58,160 bases of DNA from an uncultured Eubacteriales bacterium (GTDB lineage: Bacteria; Bacillota; Clostridia; Oscillospirales; Oscillospiraceae): contig CASEOA010000013.1 of NCBI GenBank assembly GCA_949289455.1, forward strand, positions 1-58,160, read 5' to 3'. Numbering within the stretch: the stretch's first letter is position 1; every line of letters begins with the position of its first letter. A model generated the notes under the pieces. The model saw only the letters and a list, made by a program, of their open reading frames with translations, was not told the origin of the DNA and made no database searches. Made by a program: the position numbers and the translations under genes. Of the stretch, positions 19,170 through 27,299 are shown one piece after another.

Positions 19170-21149
19170 TCAATCCTCCCGGTGGAGCATCCAGGCAAAG
19201 CCGTAGGGGAAGAGCTCCACATGGCTCAGATCCTCAAAATGTCCGCCATACACCAGCTCCTCGTAGGGACCCTTTTCCCAAGAGGACGCGGTGACAAACT
19301 GATTGCTGAAGTTGAACAGGGCGATGAGCTTGTGGCCGTTGTACCAGCGGCCCACCCCCAGCACATGGGGAGAGCCGGTGTCAAAGGTCCACACGTCGGC
19401 CCGGGCGTCAAAGGCGGGCTCGGCCGCCCGCAGCTTCTCCAGACGGCGCAGGCCCTGGAACTGCTTGCCCTGGCGGGTGCTCCAGTCCTCCCGCATGGCG
19501 GCCAGGTCCCATTGGAACTTGCCCCGGTGAATATAGCGGCTGTCGTCCCACTTCTCCGGGTCCTGATGGTAGGTGTAGTCGTTGAGCTGCCCCACCTCGT
19601 CCCCGCTGTACAGCACAGGGATGCCGCTCTGGGTGAGCATCCAGGCGTGGAGCATCAGATCGCAGGCGATGGACCGCTCCAGCTTGAAGGGGTCCCGCTC
19701 ATAGTCGGCGGCCTCCACCCCGCACAGGGAGGCGGTGGTGCCGCACAGCCGGGCGTCCCCCAGACGGGGGTCGTCGTTGTACAACTCACCCCGGCTGTCG
19801 CTGCCCGGGAAATGACCGGTAAACCAGTCGTTGAGGTACTTCTTGTGGGCCACCTCGTCGGTGCCGAAGTGCTGGTTCAGCCAGGGGTAGTCCAGGCCCC
19901 AGCCGATGTCGTCGTGGCAGCGCAGGTAGTTGAGGAAGAGAAAGTCCCGGGGCAGGGCGCACACCGTGTCCATCTGGTGGCGCAGCAGAGACACGTCCCC
20001 GGTGGCCAGGGTGTGCCAGGTGGTGGCCATGGTGGTCACGTTGTACAGCATATGGCACTCCGGCTTCTCGGGGGAGCCGAAGTAGGGTACCACCTTGGCG
20101 GGCTCCATCACCACCTCCCCCAGCAGCAGCACGCCGGGGCAGACGATCTCGCACACCATGCGCATCATCCGCACCAGGGTGTGGACCTGGGGCAGGTTGC
20201 GGCAGTTGGTGCCCAGCTCCTTCCAGATGTAGGGCACCGCGTCCAGACGGATCACGTCGATGCCCCGGTTGGTCAGGTAGAGCAGGTTCTCCGTCATGTC
20301 GTTGAACACCACGGGGTTGGCGTAGTTCAGATCCCACTGGTAGGGGTAGAAATTGGTCATGACCACCTGATTGCAGTCGGGCAGCAGGGTGAAGCTGCCC
20401 GGGGCGGTGGTGGGGAACACCTGGGGGACCGTCTTTTCAAACTCCCGGGGGATGTCCCAGTTGTCGTAGAAGAAATAGCGCTCCCGGTAGCCCGGCTCCC
20501 CGGCCCGGGCCTTTCTGGCCCATTCGTGGTCTTCGCTGGTGTGGTTCATCACAAAGTCCAGGCACAGGCTGATGCCGTCGGCCCGGCAGGCGTCGGCCAG
20601 GGCCTCCAGGTCCGCCATGGTGCCCAGCTCGGGCTGGACGGTGCGGAAGTCGGCCACGGCGTAGCCGCCGTCGCTGCGGCCCTTGGGGCTGAGCAGCAGG
20701 GGCATCAGGTGGAGGTAGTTCACCCCGCACTCCCGGATGTAGGGCAGCTTCTCCTCCACCCCCTTCAGGGTGCCGGCAAACTGGCCGGTGTACAGCATCA
20801 TGCCCAGCAGGTCCCGGCGGCGGTACCAGTCGGGATCGGCCTCCCGGGCCTGGTCCTGGAGCCGGAGGGCGTCCTTCCGCTGTTCCCAGCTCCGGCGAAG
20901 CATCTCAATAAAATAGTCAAAGGCGGCCAGGTCCCCGTGGTATAGCTGGCAGTAGAGCCATTTCAGCTCGTCGTACCGGGCGTCCAGCCGGCGCTGGAAG
21001 GCGCCGGGGTCGGCGGAGGGGACGGGAGCGGCGCAGGGAGTATCCTCCGCGGGATGGGGTACGGCGGGGCGCTTGAGCCAGCCGGTCTCCTCCGCCTGGC
21101 GGGTGCGCCAGGTGCGGGCGGGGACGCTGTTGTGATGATTCTGTTCCAT
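19170..21149 (-). CDS. Amylosucrase-like GH13 enzyme
   Basis: A 659-residue glycoside hydrolase family 13 enzyme with the layout of amylosucrase: a helical N domain (about 40-115), the (beta/alpha)8 barrel, and a C-terminal beta domain. It shows LHLMPLLLSPKGRSDGGYAV, the nucleophile Asp in VIRLDAVPYIW, the acid/base Glu in LLLGEVVM, and the third Asp in RCHDDIGW. Known relatives use sucrose to build alpha-glucan or hydrolyse it. With a PTS that would deliver sucrose-6-phosphate, the enzyme may instead act on that ester. Start 21149 has GGAGGAGG upstream. Confidence 0.88.
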   Translation of the reverse strand: MEQNHHNSVPARTWRTRQAEETGWLKRPAVPHPAEDTPCAAPVPSADPGAFQRRLDARYDELKWLYCQLYHGDLAAFDYFIEMLRRSWEQRKDALRLQDQAREADPDWYRRRDLLGMMLYTGQFAGTLKGVEEKLPYIRECGVNYLHLMPLLLSPKGRSDGGYAVADFRTVQPELGTMADLEALADACRADGISLCLDFVMNHTSEDHEWARKARAGEPGYRERYFFYDNWDIPREFEKTVPQVFPTTAPGSFTLLPDCNQVVMTNFYPYQWDLNYANPVVFNDMTENLLYLTNRGIDVIRLDAVPYIWKELGTNCRNLPQVHTLVRMMRMVCEIVCPGVLLLGEVVMEPAKVVPYFGSPEKPECHMLYNVTTMATTWHTLATGDVSLLRHQMDTVCALPRDFLFLNYLRCHDDIGWGLDYPWLNQHFGTDEVAHKKYLNDWFTGHFPGSDSRGELYNDDPRLGDARLCGTTASLCGVEAADYERDPFKLERSIACDLMLHAWMLTQSGIPVLYSGDEVGQLNDYTYHQDPEKWDDSRYIHRGKFQWDLAAMREDWSTRQGKQFQGLRRLEKLRAAEPAFDARADVWTFDTGSPHVLGVGRWYNGHKLIALFNFSNQFVTASSWEKGPYEELVYGGHFEDLSHVELFPYGFAWMLHRED

Positions 21150-21165
21150 GATGCTCCTCCTCCCA

Positions 21166-22098
21166 TCAAACAAGTTCCGCCAGGGTTGGCATGGCGGGAA
21201 TGGCGCCGCTGCGGGAGCAGGTCACCGAGGCGGCACGGTTGGCAAAGGTCAGGATTTCCTCCAGCTCGGCGGCGGACAGACTCTCCAGAGGCCGGTCGCC
21301 CCGGGCCGTCAGGCGGCTGAGCACCGCCCCCAGGAAGGTGTCTCCGGCGCCGTTGGTGTCGGCCACGGTGGTGGCCACCCCGGGCACCAGGCCGGTCTTG
21401 CCCTGCCAGCGGTAGAAAGAGCCCTTGTCCCCCAGGGTGATAAGTACCAGGGAGATCCCCTGCTCCGCCAGCCGGCGGCTGGCCTCCTCCGGGTCGTCGG
21501 TGCCGGTCATCAGCACCAGTTCCTCGTCAGACAGCTTGATGAGATCCACCAGGGGCAGGGGGGTACGCATCCACTCCACCGCCTCCTCCCGGCTGGGCCA
21601 CAGGGCCTCCCGGTAGTTGGGGTCGTAGCTCACCAGCACCCCGGCCTGCCTGGCCTGGCGGGCGGCAAAGATGGTGGCCGCCCGGGCGGGGCCGCCGGTG
21701 AGACTCACCGAGCCGAAGTGGAGCACCTTGCTCCCGGCCAGAGCGTTCAGATCCAGCTCCTCAGAGGTGAGATCGCAGTCGGCCCCCCGGACAAAACGGA
21801 AGGAACGCTCCCCCTGAGGGGTGAGGGTGACCACCGCCAGGGTGGTGGGGGCGCTGCCGGTGCGCAGGCCGGATACGTCCACCTGGTTTTCTTCCAGCAC
21901 CCGGCGCAGGTAGCCGCCAAAGCCGTCCCGGCCCACCTTGCCCACAAAGGCGGCGGAGGCCCCCAGCCGGGCGGCGGCCACCGCCACATTGGCAGGGGCT
22001 CCGCCGGGATTGGCGGCCAGCAGGGGTACGCCCTGGGGATTGACCCCGGTCTGGGTCAGGTCAATGAGTACTTCTCCAATCGTGGTGATGTCTGTCAT
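21166..22098 (-). CDS. scrK: Fructokinase (PfkB family)
   Basis: A 310-residue ribokinase-family sugar kinase. GGAPANVAVAAARLG near residue 31 and the anion-hole and catalytic motif DTNGAGDTFLGAVL near residue 247 are typical. It should phosphorylate the fructose released from sucrose, feeding glycolysis. It is first in the operon that continues with the GH13 enzyme, the LacI repressor and the MBL-fold protein. Substrate assignment rests on context; other ketose kinases of this family look similar. Confidence 0.88.
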   Translation of the reverse strand: MTDITTIGEVLIDLTQTGVNPQGVPLLAANPGGAPANVAVAAARLGASAAFVGKVGRDGFGGYLRRVLEENQVDVSGLRTGSAPTTLAVVTLTPQGERSFRFVRGADCDLTSEELDLNALAGSKVLHFGSVSLTGGPARAATIFAARQARQAGVLVSYDPNYREALWPSREEAVEWMRTPLPLVDLIKLSDEELVLMTGTDDPEEASRRLAEQGISLVLITLGDKGSFYRWQGKTGLVPGVATTVADTNGAGDTFLGAVLSRLTARGDRPLESLSAAELEEILTFANRAASVTCSRSGAIPAMPTLAELV

Positions 22099-22133
22099 GT
22101 TGAGCCACCTCTGACCAATTTGAAATGAATTTG

Positions 22134-22183
22134 ATTGAAAACGATTTCACCCATACTATAGCACAGCACCACAGGGTTGGCAA
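22134..22183 (-). promoter_or_regulatory. scrK promoter with LacI-type operator
   Basis: On the minus strand TTGCCA (22178-22183), 17 bases, TATAGT (22155-22160), then the operator TGAAATCGTTTTCAAT (22134-22149) five bases downstream. It matches the operator at the scrA promoter in all 16 core positions. Confidence 0.9.
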
Positions 22184-22348
22184 CTCCTTTCGCCCTTCCT
22201 GTTTTGAACAAACTTTTCGATGGGGAATTGACATTTCCCACAATGTGGTCCAGAGTAAGAGAACTGCGGGCCGTCACAGAAAAAACGTAACGGCGGAAAT
22301 CAAAGAGAGGCCGTCCGCCGTCTAATGGGTGAAAGGAGGGGATGGAGC

Positions 22349-22819
22349 TTGACAGAGCTGGAATTCACCGAGCGGGCCCAGGGGGCCAGAGGAAAACTCT
22401 ATCGGGCCGCGCTGCTCACCCTGGGCAGCCAGACCGCCGCCATCGACGCGGTGGACGAGGCGGTGTACAAGGGGTATCTGAGCTATCACAAGCTGCGGCA
22501 GCCCCAATTCTTTGACACTTGGCTGGTGCGTATCCTCATCAACGTGTGCCGGGACGAGCTGCGCCGCCGGAGCCGGGAGATGGCGGTGGAGCGGCTGCCG
22601 GAGACCGCCGGGGAGGACTTTGACGCCCTCCCCCTGAAGGAGGCCATCCGCCGCCTGCCGGAGGAGCTGCGGGAGGTCATTATCCTGCGGTACTTCTCCG
22701 GACTCACCCTGGAGGAGACCGCCCAGGCCCTGGGCCTGCCCCGGGGCACCGTGTCCACCCGGCAGCGGAAGGCTTTGGCGCTGCTGAAACTGGATCTGAC
22801 AGAGGAGGGAGTATCATGA
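22349..22819 (+). CDS. ECF sigma factor
   Basis: A sigma-70 family factor of the ECF type, about 156 residues. Region 2 is in QTAAIDAVDEAVYKGYLSYH through DTWLVRILINVC, and region 4 contains LTLEETAQALGLPRGTVSTR. AAAGGAGG lies 9 bases before a TTG at 22349, which I take as the start; an in-frame ATG at 22325 lies upstream of that ribosome site. Its stop overlaps the start of a DUF4179 protein by four bases, the usual sigma/anti-sigma pairing. The stimulus is unknown, but cell-envelope stress is common for this type. Confidence 0.88.
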   Translation: MTELEFTERAQGARGKLYRAALLTLGSQTAAIDAVDEAVYKGYLSYHKLRQPQFFDTWLVRILINVCRDELRRRSREMAVERLPETAGEDFDALPLKEAIRRLPEELREVIILRYFSGLTLEETAQALGLPRGTVSTRQRKALALLKLDLTEEGVS

Positions 22820-24120
22820 ACCGACAGCAGGAGTATTGGGAGCTGCTGGGGCAGCTGAACCAGCTGCCTCCGGAATTGGACGGAACTGTGGACCGGGCCA
22901 GAGCCCGGGCCAGGCGGAGCCGCCGGGGCAGGCGGTGGGGGATCTCCCTGGGAAGCCTGGCGGGCGTGTGCGCCAGCTTTGTCATTGCCGTCAACGCCCT
23001 GCCCACCTTCGCCCTGGCCTGCGGCAAGGTGCCCGTGCTGCGGGAGCTGGCCGCCGCCGTGGCCTTCTCCCCCAGCCTGTCCGCCGCCGTGGAGCACGAC
23101 TATGTGCAGTACATCGGCCAGAGCGCCCAGGTGGACGGGGTCACCGTCAGCCTGGAATATCTCATCGCCGACCAGCAGCAGATCGTGGTCTTTTACCGGC
23201 TGGAGGGGGCGGAGGAGAAGTGCTACCTGGCCTGCACCCTGAAGGATGAGGCGGGAGAGAAGCTGACCGGCTACTCGGTGATCGGCGGCCCGGGGGGAGA
23301 GGAGCTGAACCGGCTGGAGATCCACTGCAAGGAACTGGAGGTGCCCGACACCCTCCGCATGGAGCTGACCCTGGTGGAGGCCCCCACGGGCAGTGGGGAA
23401 CGGCGGGAGCGGGGCACAATTTCCTTCCTGGTAGGGCTGGACCCCGCCAAGACCGCTCCGGCGGTAACCATTCCGGTGGACCGGTGGGTGAAGGTGGACG
23501 GCCAGCGGCTGCTGGTGGAAAAGCTGGAGATCACCCCCACTAAGACCGCCCTCTATCTGGACGACGACGGGGACAACACCGCCTGGCTGGTGGGGCTGAA
23601 GTACTATCTCACCGACGGGAGCGGGACGGTGTACGGCCAGGAGGGCAACACCCTCACGGCCACCGGCCGGGTGGAGTCCAAGGGATTCTACACCTACTAC
23701 CTCCAGAGCCTCTACTATGAGGAGAACCTTGAAAATCTGACCCTCCACATTGACGGGGCCATTTGGCTGGACAAGGAGGCGGAACGGCTCACCCTAAATC
23801 TCACCGACGGCAGCTATACCGGAACCCTGCCTGACTGTGTGGGCAGCGTGGAGGTGAAGGAGCAGGGCGGTACGGTGATCCTGGTGGAGTCGGTGGAAAA
23901 CCTGTCTCCCCTGGAGATGACCTGCTACGACCCGGAGGGGAATCCCCACCGGTTTAACGGCTCCGGCATGAGCGGAGACTGGACCGACGAGAAAGGGGTG
24001 TACCACCCCTTCCAGCACGACTACCGGCTGGAACATTACCCCTGGGACACGGTGGAGCTGGAGTGGAGCTATACGGCGGTGACCGAGCTGAAAGCGCCCA
24101 TGGAGGTGCCGCTGGGGTAG
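22816..24120 (+). CDS. DUF4179 protein, probable anti-sigma factor
   Basis: A 434-residue membrane protein. An N-terminal cytoplasmic part of about 40 residues, rich in Arg, would bind the sigma factor; a membrane segment follows (about 43-68), then a large extracellular beta-rich domain starting with the DUF4179 pattern VAFSPSLSAAVEHDYVQYIG. The 4-base overlap with the ECF gene suggests coupled translation. In this family the outer domain presumably senses the signal and releases sigma. No protease or other partner is in the operon. Confidence 0.85.
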   Translation: MNRQQEYWELLGQLNQLPPELDGTVDRARARARRSRRGRRWGISLGSLAGVCASFVIAVNALPTFALACGKVPVLRELAAAVAFSPSLSAAVEHDYVQYIGQSAQVDGVTVSLEYLIADQQQIVVFYRLEGAEEKCYLACTLKDEAGEKLTGYSVIGGPGGEELNRLEIHCKELEVPDTLRMELTLVEAPTGSGERRERGTISFLVGLDPAKTAPAVTIPVDRWVKVDGQRLLVEKLEITPTKTALYLDDDGDNTAWLVGLKYYLTDGSGTVYGQEGNTLTATGRVESKGFYTYYLQSLYYEENLENLTLHIDGAIWLDKEAERLTLNLTDGSYTGTLPDCVGSVEVKEQGGTVILVESVENLSPLEMTCYDPEGNPHRFNGSGMSGDWTDEKGVYHPFQHDYRLEHYPWDTVELEWSYTAVTELKAPMEVPLG

Positions 24121-24165
24121 GAGATGTCAATGCGCGGGCCGGTGGGAACTAGGTCACCGGAGATG

Positions 24166-24206
24166 AAAAGAGGAGCTGCCGCGATTTGCGGCAGCTCCTC
24201 TGTGCT
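24166..24206. terminator. Bidirectional terminator
   Basis: AGAGGAGCTGCCGC pairs with GCGGCAGCTCCTCT around a 5-base loop, followed by TGTGCTTTT on the plus strand and CTTTTC on the minus strand. It separates the convergent anti-sigma and transpeptidase genes. Confidence 0.85.
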
Positions 24207-24207
24207 T

Positions 24208-26289
24208 TTAATAGACCACCACGGTGGTGCCAAAGGGGAGGTTGTTCCACATCCAGTTTACATCCTGGTCGTACATACGGATGCAGCCGTGGGACACCGG
24301 CCGGCCGATGGTGGGGTCCAGCAGGGTGCCGTTGGTGCGGTAAGTACGGGTGTGGAAGGCGTGGCCTCCGTTGAAGATCATAGGCCGGTTTACATAGTAG
24401 GTGTCAAAGTCCCACTTGTTCATCCGGTACTGGTACCGGAACACACCGGCCACAGTGGGCGTGGTGTTGGCGCCGGTGGCGCAGGTGAAGGTGTGAATCA
24501 GTTTCCAGCTCCGCTTGCTGCCCTCAAATACGTTCACCTTCTGGGTCAGACGGCTCACCCACACCAGATATTTGCTGGTACTGCTGTAGCCCTTGATGTT
24601 GACGTAGTTTTCCTTTTCCGACTGAGTGTAGTCGGTATAGCGGGTATAGTTTTTGGTGGAGATATTCAGGTCGTTCCAGCCCACCCAGCCGGTCTGGCCG
24701 TTGGACAGCCTGATCTGCCGGGCCTGGTCGGTGGCGTAGGTGATATAGGTTACCTTGGTGCCGGCGGCCACCGTGCGGATGGCTCCGGTGAGCCGGTGGC
24801 TGCTGTACAGCGTGGTGGTCCGGCGGAGGGTGGCCTCGATCTCCATGGTGCGCACCGGGGTGGACATCTTTTCAATGTGCTTGTCCACCGTCTGGGACAG
24901 CTTTACGGTCTGGCCGCCGCAGGTCACCCGGGCCTCGATGGTGGTGGTGGCGCTCGGGGTGCCGGTATAGCTGGCGGTAGTCTGGAAGGTGGCCTGCACT
25001 CCTTCATACAGCAGGAACTGCCGGTACTCCTTCACCAGCACTCCGTCCACATACCAGGACAGTGTGCCCTCCCGCTCCCAGGTGGCGCCCACGGCGGCGT
25101 CGGTGATCCCCAGCTGGTTCAGCTGGATGGTGGTGGTGATGAGGGGAGAGGTGGGGGTGGCGTCGTTGGCGGGGGTGACGGCGGTGAGGGTGGCGCTGCC
25201 CAGGCCGGGTTCGGTAAAGTGCTGGGTCTGGGTCACGGAGGTCTCCACCGAGCAGCCGCTGGCAAAGACCGCCGCCAGGCCCACAGTACCGCCGCCGGTG
25301 ACACGGCTGCCCGACTCCAGCAGGCGGACATACTGGACCTGGACGTCCGGCTCCACGGTGACGGTGGAGCCCATCAGGTCCACCCGGTTGAAGGAGTCGC
25401 CTTTGAGGGTGGCGCTGCCGGAGGCAACCACGTCGCCGCCGCCGGTGAGGGTGGCGCTGCCGTAGTTCACCCGCACGGGGGTAGTTCCGGTCTGGGTCAC
25501 CTGGATGTTGGGACCCAGGCACACGATCTCATTGGCGGTGCTGGTACCGGACAGGGTCACCGAGCCGGTGTACACCACCAGCCGGCCGGTGATCTTCACA
25601 TTGGACAGCTCCACATGGGTGAAGGCGCCGGACAGGTACAGATTGCCGTTGATGGTGCGGTCAGAGATGGTGCAGTTCCAGGTGCGCATCACGGCGGAGC
25701 CGCTCTGGGGAAGCGCGCCGTCGGTGACCAGATTGCCCGCCAGCCGGTAGATCAGCTGAACCAGGTCCTGCTGGGTGATGTTGGACTGGGGGTTTAACTG
25801 GTTGTTGGTGGCCGTCACATAGCCGGCGGCTACCATCCCTGCCATGGGGCCCGCCGCCCAGTCGCTGATTTTGGTGTTGTCGGCGTAGCTGTTGAGCACG
25901 CTCTGGTCCCCGTCAGGCACTCCAAAGCAGTGGGCCAACAGGGTGATGGCCCGCTCCCGGGTCATGTAGCCGCCGGGGTTGAGCTTGCCCCCGCTGGCAT
26001 CCAGCAGGCCGATGGACATGGCCTTGGACAGAGACTCATAGTACAGGGTGGAGGGGGTCACGTCAGTGTATTGGCTTAAATCAGCCCGCTGCTGGAGCCC
26101 CAGCAGCCGGACGATCATGGCTGCCAGCTCGCCCCGGGTGGAGGGGGTGGTGGGGTGGAGCTCGCTCTCAGCCAGCAGGTAGTTCTCGGCAAAGGTCATT
26201 GCTTCAGACTGTGTACCGGCGGCTCCCGCCCAAGGCAGTGTGGAGGCCAGCAGGAGCAGCGTGAGCAGCAGGGCAGAGACTCGTTTCAA
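24208..26289 (-). CDS. SLH-domain L,D-transpeptidase
   Basis: A 693-residue secreted cell-wall enzyme. Order of parts: signal peptide (1-23, LLLASTLPWAGA), three S-layer homology repeats (about 28-190), a serine/threonine- and glycine-rich beta-repeat stretch (about 200-345) that looks like a beta-helix, an Ig-like/SH3-like middle, and a C-terminal YkuD catalytic domain with HGCIRM (Cys669). YkuD enzymes form 3-3 peptidoglycan cross-links; the SLH repeats would anchor it to secondary wall polymer. Translation starts at TTG with AAAGGA upstream. An SH3-like target-binding part before the catalytic domain is visible at RQIRLSNGQTGWVGW. Confidence 0.9.
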   Translation of the reverse strand: MKRVSALLLTLLLLASTLPWAGAAGTQSEAMTFAENYLLAESELHPTTPSTRGELAAMIVRLLGLQQRADLSQYTDVTPSTLYYESLSKAMSIGLLDASGGKLNPGGYMTRERAITLLAHCFGVPDGDQSVLNSYADNTKISDWAAGPMAGMVAAGYVTATNNQLNPQSNITQQDLVQLIYRLAGNLVTDGALPQSGSAVMRTWNCTISDRTINGNLYLSGAFTHVELSNVKITGRLVVYTGSVTLSGTSTANEIVCLGPNIQVTQTGTTPVRVNYGSATLTGGGDVVASGSATLKGDSFNRVDLMGSTVTVEPDVQVQYVRLLESGSRVTGGGTVGLAAVFASGCSVETSVTQTQHFTEPGLGSATLTAVTPANDATPTSPLITTTIQLNQLGITDAAVGATWEREGTLSWYVDGVLVKEYRQFLLYEGVQATFQTTASYTGTPSATTTIEARVTCGGQTVKLSQTVDKHIEKMSTPVRTMEIEATLRRTTTLYSSHRLTGAIRTVAAGTKVTYITYATDQARQIRLSNGQTGWVGWNDLNISTKNYTRYTDYTQSEKENYVNIKGYSSTSKYLVWVSRLTQKVNVFEGSKRSWKLIHTFTCATGANTTPTVAGVFRYQYRMNKWDFDTYYVNRPMIFNGGHAFHTRTYRTNGTLLDPTIGRPVSHGCIRMYDQDVNWMWNNLPFGTTVVVY

Positions 26290-26323
26290 TCCGCACCATC
26301 CTTTCCTAGTTCCATACTAGAAT

Positions 26324-26352
26324 ATTATACCAAAGTTTTACCCGGGACGCAA
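26324..26352 (-). promoter_or_regulatory. Promoter of the transpeptidase gene
   Basis: On the minus strand TTGCGT, 17 bases, TATAAT (26324-26329), about 35 bases before the start codon. Confidence 0.75.
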
Positions 26353-26369
26353 TAGGAGGGACAAAGCAA

Positions 26370-26398
26370 GGGCCCGCCCTGCGGTACAGGGCGGGCCC
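26370..26398. terminator. Hairpin at the edge of the compound element
   Basis: GGGCCCGCCCT/AGGGCGGGCCC, an 11-bp stem with a 7-base loop. It stands between the transpeptidase promoter and the hairpin cluster at 26404-26608, and could insulate one from the other. Confidence 0.5.
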
Positions 26399-26403
26399 AA
26401 GTC

Positions 26404-26608
26404 TGTCGAAAAAGACCTTGCGGTCTTTTCCGACAAAAGGCTGCACGACGGATGGGGTTCGATTTCTTGCGAAAAAGTCACCCCATCCGTCATGAGAAGT
26501 GTCATTTCCGAGGCGCATGTCCCCGGAAATGACAGACTTTGATTTTATTCCGTCGCCCGCGGGCGACGGAACTCTGCGAGGCTTCCTCCTGCGGGAGATT
26601 TTTTGACA
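26404..26608. repeat. Compound hairpin element, possibly MITE-like
   Basis: About 205 bases holding five hairpins in a row: 26404-26435 (stem of 14, TGTCGAAAAAGACC), 26447-26491 (GACGGATGGGG/CCCCATCCGTC), 26500-26534 (TGTCATTTCCG/CGGAAATGACA), a perfect 20-base palindrome at 26550-26569, and CTCC/GGAG at 26586-26597. The outer ends are inverted (TGTCGAAAAAG and its near-match in TTTTTTGACA). No protein frame or clear target duplication is seen. It fills most of the gene-free stretch 26290-26633 and could be a mobile repeat or a structured RNA. Confidence 0.5.
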
Positions 26609-26633
26609 AGCTGGGGCCCGCTCTGTTGGGCGC

Positions 26634-27218
26634 TTATACTTTTTGGCGCATCAGGCCGTGGCGGTTGCAGTAGAGGTAGAGCCAGCCCCCGCCCTGGAAT
26701 CGGAAGCGGCACTGGGCGTTGCCCTCGGGGTACAGCTTCACCAGCTGGAACCGGTCCGAGGTAAGGTAGGCCAGAAAGGAGATAAAGTGGGTCTTGGTCA
26801 TGGGGTGGTAAACCACAAGGAACTGCTCGTCCTCCACCGGCTCTATGGTGATCTGGTGGGCGCCGTCCACCTCCTCCGCCTCCAGGGCGGGCAGGGTCAC
26901 CCCGCAGCAGCTCACCACCGTCTCTCCCATGGTGTGGATGATGTTGCCGCAGATGGGGCAGACGTACAGCTTGGAGCGGAGCAGATTGGCCGAGCGGTTG
27001 CGGTTGACCACCGTGTCCCCCGACAGGAGCTCCATCACCGATACCCCCAGGGCCGCCGATAACGGCTCCATCAGGGTGATGTCCGGCAGCCCCCGGCCGG
27101 TCTCCCACTTGGAGACGGTCTTGTCGCTCACATCCAGCTTTCCGGCCAGCTGGGCCTGGGTGAGCCCCCGGGCCTCCCGCAGTCCCTTGATGGCGGCGCC
27201 GGTAACATAGGAATTCAT
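26634..27218 (-). CDS. HTH regulator fused to desulfoferrodoxin
   Basis: A 194-residue fusion. Residues 8-62 are an XRE-type helix-turn-helix (LTQAQLAGKLDVSDKTVSKW). Residues 84-190 look like a complete two-iron superoxide reductase: a rubredoxin-like centre (CPIC at 87-90 and CC at 104-105) and the catalytic His4-Cys centre (H121, H138, H144, C184, H187, with HPMTKTHF and CNRHG). The spacings match desulfoferrodoxin. It could be a superoxide- or redox-sensing regulator, or an enzyme that also binds [12 protein letters not shown] precedes the ATG. It is a single gene between the hairpin element and cysK. Confidence 0.85.
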   Translation of the reverse strand: MNSYVTGAAIKGLREARGLTQAQLAGKLDVSDKTVSKWETGRGLPDITLMEPLSAALGVSVMELLSGDTVVNRNRSANLLRSKLYVCPICGNIIHTMGETVVSCCGVTLPALEAEEVDGAHQITIEPVEDEQFLVVYHPMTKTHFISFLAYLTSDRFQLVKLYPEGNAQCRFRFQGGGWLYLYCNRHGLMRQKV

Positions 27219-27299
27219 AGCCTTCCTCCTGTACGTTTCTGAGATGCTATGAGTATACCCGCCGCAGGCCCGGGGCGCAACCTACGCTGCGTAGAGGGA

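Noticed and set aside
26404-26608. CRISPR array
   Set aside because: The hairpins differ from each other; there are no equal repeats with unique spacers, and no cas genes nearby.
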